64,000 nucleotides of DNA from contig JADNRX010000084.1 in assembly GCA_015501595.1 (NCBI GenBank), positions 62,001 to 126,000 on the forward strand, written 5' to 3'. Numbering within the stretch: the first letter of the stretch is position 1; each line of letters opens with the position of its first letter. Under the pieces are notes generated by a model that was not told the origin of the DNA, searched no databases, and saw only the letters and a list, made by a program, of their open reading frames with translations. Shown here piece by piece: positions 57,560-64,000 of this stretch. Made by a program: the position numbers and the translations under genes. This stretch comes from Hymenopellis radicata (lineage: Eukaryota; Basidiomycota; Agaricomycetes; Agaricales; Physalacriaceae).

Positions 57560-58690
57560 GAGATGGAGGGGAGCTGTTGGTTGATGGTAGAAAGCCAACA
57601 CACTGTTCAGGTCCCTATATTGATGCGATTCAAATTGTGGCGGTGCTAAGGCAACTCCTTGTGACGTCAGAACTTCAACGGATTCACCGACGGTGCTACG
57701 TGGTGGTGGGCATCCGAGGGCTCCGTGATGGCCATCAATTCACCGGTAACTCATTGATAACCGGCCAAAAAGTGAACTCACTCGCATTTCCTGCGTATCA
57801 CTGCTCATTTAACCCGCAACGTCGTTTCCTTGTAGCGGCACAATGTAATATCACATAGATTGTATGTACTGACAAAAAAATACCATTTTATATGAAATAC
57901 TCGTGAATCAGAATCCTACGGAGGCAATCCGTCACTTTTTACCCATCTCATCATCACCTTCCTCATTTCAGGCTTCCACGGTGACCTTCATCCTGTTGAT
58001 TTCAACTGATGGAGGAACTGTTCGGTTCTGACGGCAACTGTTCTGAGGCGCGAACTGCCTTAAATGGGCAATTGACCATCATCTGCCTCATAGACGGTAG
58101 TTAGGGGCTACTTTCACTCCAGCTGAGTTGCAGCATCGTCGACTGGAGTTCAGGCTCCAAAAAGTTCAGGCATTCATCTTCATACATGGTTCAATAATTT
58201 GTCAGAGGGAATAGCTGATTGTGCATCTTCACCTCACATTAGAATATAATTACAAGCTTTATATTCAAGTTTCTGGAAACCCTCTGACAATCTTCAGAAA
58301 CATATCTCAGGATGAAATCCCACCACTTCCGAGAAGTCAAAATGCATTGTGGAAAGCTGCAAGTCGGGCTAAGTACCGAGCTCACTGCCTACTACAGTTA
58401 ACGGGCTTGCCAAACAGAACCACCGTGCCATCACGGACCCTTCGGATGCACCCCACCATGCTACGCAGTATGGCGGCTTGAAGGCTGAATGATGCACCGG
58501 AATTGCACTGGATTAGCAATGTTGACCGTCGGTGGACGAGTGGACGTGCATCGATGACGAGGTCCGTGTTCTGATCGGAAATGCGCGCAAAAAGATAATC
58601 TTGAATATCAAAAAAAGTACGACTTTAGAACGTGCGGCCAAGTACTCGAATGCCTCGACCAACAACCAGCCACTGCCAGCTACCAACTCA
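57560..58690. other. Intergenic, no supported gene
   Basis: Short frames only; contains the promoter of the exchanger and the 3' region of the CYSTM gene. A frame at 58221-58481 has no support. Confidence 0.45.
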
Positions 58691-59149
58691 TCAAAACATC
58701 GCTGTTATGGAAAGATTACATCAACGTCCCTCGGTCAAATGAGCTGTAGACCGACGCACCTTCAAGACAGCAACAACAGCATATTCCCGCTAAGCAAGGC
58801 AGACAGCAACCGCTGTCATCGTCCTTCTTTTGTTCCTGGCTGTATGGCAATGAGGCTCTGAATTCGTTGGGTCTGACGTATCGACTTACACGTAGACAAC
58901 TTGCGGTTGCTGCTGTTGAGGATAATAACCGCCGCCTGGTGGACCACCGGGGTATCCTCCTTGTTGGAAAGCCGGTGGAGGAGCCTGTCGCCGATGAATG
59001 AATGGATGGTTTAAGTCTTTGGCTTTCGGTAACCGACCTGGGGATAGTAGCCGCCTTGCTGGTCAGGTGGCGCGCCTGTTCCAATCGTTGTAAGTGGCAA
59101 GTTATAACCAACTCGAGAGCAGCTTACCTTGAGGAGGGTAGTACGACAT
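58691..59149 (-). CDS. CYSTM-type cysteine-rich membrane microprotein, 81 aa
   Basis: Five exons: 59149-59128, 59075-59038, 58984-58890, 58839-58760 and 58701-58691. The N-terminal part is a Pro/Gly/Gln/Tyr repeat (MSYYPPQGAPPDQQGGYYPQ) and the C-terminal part is the CYSTM module DSGCCLPCLAGICCCCCLE, a tail-anchored, Cys-packed helix. The short last exon gives AMF; reading through instead would add ASVYSSFDRGTLM. CYSTM proteins sit in the plasma membrane and are linked to stress and metal tolerance in yeasts and plants. Exon lengths sum to a clean frame. Confidence 0.82.
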
Positions 59150-59976
59150 GATGGAAGGTGTGAAGATGGTCTCAGTCGGGGTTAAACAGGTTTAAGTTTA
59201 GCCGAGCGGAGCGGCACCATATCCGAGACCGGGTGCACGAATAGGTCGCGCATCAGCAGCGTGACGGTGTACGTACGTCCAAACAAAGTCTTCTTCTTTC
59301 ACTCACTCAGTACTCAGAACCAGCTAAGTAACAGCTCTCGGTAGCAAGGTCATCTTATTCCTCGTCTAACCGCCGGTGACCCAAAATTGATATTTACTCA
59401 CCTCAAATGAAGCCGCGTATCCTCCGATTCTAAATCGGTTTTAATCTTAGAGACTGCCAACGCTTTCAACTTGCTTTGGACTCTATTCGCCACTCATCAC
59501 GACGCGTGAAAAACTTTACAACGCCATGTCTTTAGGGTGCTAAAGTCCAGAAACGCCGTTCCTCTCTCAAAGACCTTTCCCACTCTCCTCAACATATCTT
59601 CGTCATTCAACGTGTTTGCGGCGTTCAGAAAGACTCATTATGACTCACTCAATTGCCCTTGATCCACATCCCGCGTCGAAAACTTCGGCAAGTATCTCGC
59701 CGACCCAAGACAACGACTTCAATAAGCCACTCGAGATGCCTCATGGGTATGTTTCAGTTATTCTAGGAAACGCCAAAGGCCTTTCGTGCAGGTGCCCGTT
59801 GGGTACACGCATCCCGTGAATTCGACCAAGACGCCTTGGCTCCCGGTATCACTCCTTCTCATCTTATTTATGAGTAATTACTCAACTTGGATCGTCGGCA
59901 GGACTGCGATCTAGTACCGGCGTTGGCCCTCCTCGTCTTCGTACTACTACTGTCATCCTCCCCACCCGCTCACTGA

Positions 59977-61597
59977 ATGCCAGAGAAAGTAACGGACCCC
60001 GCTGTCATTGCACCATGTCAAGTACGTTCCTGGCACTCATATACTTCTTACCAGCCATTGTTGTTGATGATCATATATCAGTATCGTACGGGCAAGACGT
60101 TGGGCAGCGGCACTTATGCCATTGTCAAAGAAGCTATTCATATCGAAACGCGCGAACGCTTCGCCTGTAAAGTCATCAATAAGAGGTTGATGAAAGGAAG
60201 GGAACACTTGGTCCGTCCATCTACGATCACGCACTGCGCTCTCTGCGTCTCATGCCACTCCATATTTAGGTCCGAAATGAGGTGAATATCCTTAAGAAAA
60301 TCTCGACGGGGCACAAGAATATCGTGTCATTGCGTGATTATTTTGAGGTATAGATGTCTTCATTTCCTTCTTTTCTGTTTAATTACTTAACAATCTCCAG
60401 ACGGAATATAACCTCTACCTAGTTTTTGAGTTATGCACTGGTGGTGAACTGTTCGATCGCATCTGCAAGAAAGGATGTTACTACGAGTAGTGCGTCAGCC
60501 CCATCACAGCAAGGCGACACTCCATTCATAGCAATACAGCGATGCAGTTGACATCGTTCGAAGCGTCGTAGATGCCGTGAAATATATCCATGCCGCGGGA
60601 ATTGTCCATCGAGGTACATCTATACGAACCGTCTTCTTCTTATTACACTGACTCCCGAGATACAGATCTAAAGCCCGAAAACCTTCTCTTCCGGAACCCA
60701 GGAGACGACGCGGACGTTATGATCACGGACTTTGGTCTGAGCTTCATATTGGACGAGTGCAAGGCAGTCAAAGTGACAGAAATCTGCGGGACAGTCGCCT
60801 ACATGGCACCCGAGATATTCAAAAAGAGCAAGTTCTCGCATCCAATATCGTCCAGAGCTAACTGACCTACAGCTGGTCACGGCCAGCCGGTCGATATATG
60901 GGCTATAGGTGTTATCACCTATTTCCTCTTGGCTGGCTACACGCCTTTTGGGCGCGAAACCCAGAAAGAAGAAATCCAGGCCATAAAACGGGGCGACTTC
61001 AAATTCGAACCGAAGGGGTACTGGAAGAGCATCAGTCCTACTGCAGAAGACTTCATTCGGCAGTGCTTAAAGCTCGATCCTGCAGAACGTCCAACGGCAG
61101 CGGAAGCTCTCGAGCACAAGGTGCGTCCTTCTGAGGTTTCCTTCTTTGACCTGCATGATGTTCTCGCTTTGCAGTGGTTGGCACCTAAATCTTCCCGGTC
61201 CTGCGACCGGCCTCACAGTCCTAAGGACTTGCTCCCATTCGTTCAGTCGGCCTCGGCGAACGCCCGCAATTTATGGCGAAGAGCCGCGGTCAGCATCGCT
61301 ACCCACCTATCCAGCGCAACCCTCAAACCAGATAACACCGAGGATCAGCGCCTCTTTGACGACGTCAGAAAGTGCCAGAAGGAAAGCCACGAAGAGGACA
61401 TGGAGACGCGGTTATCACGCATCAGTACGAGAGATCCGAGCATGGTGGAAGCGGAGACCTTGGTCCTCTGCTTTCCCAAGAAAATTTTTCAAAGGCTATG
61501 TCAATCAGATCCTGAATGTATGTTGAATAATGATCACAACTCAGACTGTTACAACGAAATACCCATAAGCCTAGATCCCGCATTCCACCGAAAATAG
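59977..61597 (+). CDS. Ca2+/calmodulin-dependent-type protein kinase (CaMK), 414 aa
   Basis: Eight exons: 59977-60021, 60082-60210, 60270-60347, 60401-60486, 60540-60613, 60666-60827, 60873-61120 and 61175-61597. Kinase motifs in order: glycine loop [12 protein letters not shown], catalytic Lys in [24 protein letters not shown] loop [32 protein letters not shown], and [20 protein letters not shown]. This is the CaMK group; a C-terminal region of about 140 residues follows and should hold the autoinhibitory/calmodulin-binding helix ([17 protein letters not shown] is the best candidate). The intron after 60827 starts with GC (GCAAGT) and ends AG. The 3' end overlaps the convergent neighbour by 27 nt. 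Confidence 0.9.
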
Positions 61598-62494
61598 CCC
61601 CAACAACAGATAACTGCAACAACAAAAATTAATGCGGACACGGAAGTCTTCAAGGGATCTCCACATCGCAACACCAGCTCGTTGTTCATCAAGCTCCTTC
61701 CGAACTTCTTTGCTTTCCCTACTGCGGATAGCCGCAGCGACCAACAACGTCAGAGACTCTTTCACCAGGTTCTTACCAGCGTCCTCATCCGCGACTGGCG
61801 TCCCCAATTCACCATCGAGCGTAACCCGTGCCCAATCCACGCACAGATCCAAAAACTCGAACAAAACAGTAACAACACCCTCAAACGCGCCCGTCTTGCT
61901 TCCGGCGCCCTCATCAGGCAGCTCCATCTTCCACAGGTTTTCGAGCGTGAGCCCATCCCACGCAAGAAGCGGCGCGCCCAGCTTCACAGGAACAACAATC
62001 GCTGGACACCCATTCAGCAGAATATACTGAATCACACTTTCCCCGGGCGCGCACTGGTCGTCCACAGTTTCCTATGCGGCTTCAATCCGACCACGAGAAT
62101 CACCATACGTCTGGGCGCGGGCGGTGGCGGCAGGGCAGTCAACCGTGGCACAGGTTCCGCGCCGCCCTTATTATCTTTCTCTCCGTGGCCGGTGTCATCG
62201 GGATTGGGCGACGGCGGTGAGCGCGCGAACATACTCGACAGGGACGGCAAGTTGCTCGTGAGCTTGGACATGTCGAATCGATGCGATTCCTCGGGCGCCT
62301 TGGCCTCTGTGGGAGGTGGGGCCTGCGCCAGCATAATCACGGATGCAGATTCGTTCATCAGGGTTTCGCCCAGCTTGTAGTCACCTTGTGTAGAGTATGA
62401 TGATGGTGGTGAGAAACGCGTTTCACCGGGAATTGGAGGGGGAAGAGTCACCTTCGAGGAATGGGCCGTGACAAAAGAGGATGTCAGGCTTCAT
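61571..62494 (-). CDS. Conserved-looking hypothetical protein, one-base frame break
   Basis: Exon 1 is 62494-62452 (MKPDILFCHGPFLEG) and exon 2 is 62384-61571 (DYKLGETLMNESASVIMLAQ). A disordered Ser/Pro region is followed by MVILVVGLKPHRKLWTTSAR and, after restoring one G at the run 62041-62044, by PGESVIQYILLNGCPAIVVP, LGAPLLAWDGLTLENLWKM, VVTVLFEFLDLCVDWARV and SLTLLVAAAIRSRESKEVRK. The ordered C-terminal part looks like a folded domain, but I cannot name it. The exon total is one base short of a multiple of three, matching a single missing base. It overlaps the kinase gene tail to tail. Confidence 0.6.
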
Positions 62495-62655
62495 GGTTCG
62501 GGGTATAATTGGGCGTCGGGCACTTGCGAAAAGGTAGGGCGAAAACCAGCCCTTCTCGACGGCCAGGTAATCTTTTACAGTTGAAAACAAGGATGCATCC
62601 CTAGAAGATTAACGCGCATTGGTGAAAAAGAAACATTTACACTGTGAATAGTGAC

Positions 62656-63272
62656 CTACTTGTGGATACTACTCCTGAAGAATCCAAGAGCCGCGTCTTC
62701 GGTCGTTTGCTTAAACTTGAGCGTGATCGTCAATATCTTCACGTTCGTAGTCTCCAGTCTCTTCGAATGAGTCGGTATCATATGTTTCACAGTCTTTTCA
62801 ATAACCAGATCATTCGCGATCTTGGTCGTCCCTTCGAATCCAGCATGAAGGCCCAACTCGACGATGAGCGTATCTCCAAACGACGATACAACCAGGTCGG
62901 ACACGGGGCCCATAACCTAGACACAGCGCATATATCACTACTCATGATGAGAACAGCGAACAACATAGAGACTTACAGGAGAAGCTACGGCTGCCATTCC
63001 ACCCTAAACATCATTGCATCATTAGCCGCGCGCTAAACAACTTTGAAGGAGATTCCCGCGTACCGTTGCCGCGATGACAGTGTGCACAGCTAGATCTCTG
63101 AAACGTATGCAGGGGAGAACCAATGCGGAAGAATCTCCCCAAGGCGACAGACAGATTATCGTGGTGCCAGCAGCACGTAGACTCTCGTACGAAGATAACA
63201 CAATTCGGCCCGTCATTGACTGTTATAACCAATGGATACACACTCTATGAGTTCAAAAAACTTTCACTTACA
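62656..63272 (-). CDS. Hypothetical protein, partial gene model
   Basis: Exons 63219-63064, 63003-62977 and 62916-62656, plus an upstream exon ending at 63272 whose start was not found. Joined, they read SMTGRIVLSSYESLRAAGTT, ALVLPCIRFRDLAVHTVIAA, TGGMAAVASPVMGPVSDLVV and end EDAALGFFRSSIHK. Introns are GT-AG and all phases are zero. Another frame in the first exon (NDGPNCVIFVREST) is also open, so the choice is not certain. Family unknown. Confidence 0.42.
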
Positions 63273-63405
63273 CCAACGAGCTTGCGCAGGATCCACGGGC
63301 CTTGTTCTCGCTTTCATTCGTTCCAGCCGCGATGACAGACGAAGGGTCGATGGGCCCGAGAGCAGATACTTCAGGCATGATGCACTATTTCCGGTTACTG
63401 CAGGT

Positions 63406-63501
63406 CGATGAATAGATGTGTATCGTTGACGGCCTTGTTCTCTTCCTGGTGCTGGCGATGAATAGACGTGGTTGACGGCCTTGTTCTCTTTCTGGTGCTG
63501 G
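63406..63501. repeat. Two tandem repeats of 46-50 bp
   Basis: Both units contain CGATGAATAGA, GTTGACGGCCTTGTTCTCTT and CTGGTGCTGG; the first has a 4-base insertion (TATC). Non-coding. Confidence 0.85.
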
Positions 63502-64000
63502 TAAAGCGTGAACAGAGACAGACCTATTCTTAGGTTGATCATGGTCGTTGAGTTACAAAAATAGCTAGCCACGTTTTAGCCAACAACTGAGCTTGGTTCG
63601 TCTTCCGAAATGGTGTCACTGTTTGTTTGATTTACTAGATGTCAGTTTGCTACATTGCTCTTCATGAAATCACGACTTGACCACCTTGACTTTTCGTTTG
63701 AAATTTGAACCTCGGCAGGTCGAGCACACTAGAAATGCATGATCTGTCGATCCTGGCTGGATACGGCGACTAAAATCTCCAGGACTTCTTAATGAACTTG
63801 AAAAACCGAAAGGGTATGTTCGAACAGTCTCTCATAACAATATCATAGCGAGGCTCGTTGAGGCCCTGTACAATACAACAATCATCTACTAACATGCCAA
63901 CCCACACGCCACACCCAGTCGCATCCTCCCACACCTTGGGACGCGCCATGTTTATCTCAACTATATTTCCCTGCCATTAAATAAACTGTGTCTGAGAAGG
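63502..64000. other. Right-end spacer, no supported gene
   Basis: No frame with start, splice or domain support in the last 500 bases. A gene could begin beyond the edge. Confidence 0.4.

Overview
The window looks like nuclear DNA of a filamentous basidiomycete, most likely a mushroom-forming Agaricomycete. Genes are split by many short GT-AG introns (about 45-65 nt), coding density is high on both strands, and the gene set is typically fungal: single-chain ATP-citrate lyase, ATP synthase subunit K, a Zn2Cys6 regulator, a CYSTM protein, small secreted proteins and an extracellular intradiol dioxygenase. One nuclear tRNA gene, tRNA-Val(AAC) with a 26-nt intron, is present. No bacterial-style operons, CRISPR arrays or phage genes are seen.

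Layout. 1-6.1 kb: a disordered-protein gene whose intron holds a 250-bp MITE-like element, a second related MITE, another disordered protein, the tRNA and a single-pass membrane protein. 8-10.5 kb: a small hypothetical gene and a penta-EF-hand protein. 10.8-14.4 kb and 26.65-30.2 kb: two near-identical hAT DNA transposons in the same orientation, each with a perfect 8-bp target duplication. Only the second has an unbroken transposase. Between them lie a conserved hypothetical gene, ATP19, a thiol methyltransferase, a secreted Cys-containing protein, about 3.9 kb without recognisable genes, and a Zn2Cys6 regulator. 31-42.3 kb: TAF11, an F-box-like protein, a probably broken membrane-protein gene, ATP-citrate lyase and a small conserved protein. 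43-50 kb: an accessory stretch with a GMC-oxidoreductase relic, RNase H2 subunit C, a diverged 0.5-kb direct repeat pair, and three small genes for DNA-binding-like proteins between the repeats. 50.8-63 kb: RFT1 flippase, a secreted intradiol dioxygenase with a relic of its own 3' end, a vacuolar Ca2+/H+ exchanger, a CYSTM protein, a CaMK-type kinase and two hypothetical genes.

How the genes relate. They mostly serve separate housekeeping roles: cytosolic acetyl-CoA supply, F1Fo ATP synthase assembly, TFIID, N-glycan precursor flipping, RNA removal from DNA, and calcium handling and signalling (exchanger, PEF protein, kinase). I see no pathway cluster. The most interesting material is structural: the recently mobile hAT pair, a MITE that brings a strong 5' splice site into an intron, the repeat-bounded island at 45-50 kb, and a GC-AG intron in the kinase.

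Caution on frames. Several otherwise good genes (HMG-box, RFT1, exchanger, dioxygenase, C2H2 and others) can be read through only if one base is restored at or near a short run of identical bases. Long genes such as ATP-citrate lyase are perfectly intact. These breaks may be consensus errors or real decay; reads would tell. Exon borders were placed by eye from splice motifs and frame continuity.
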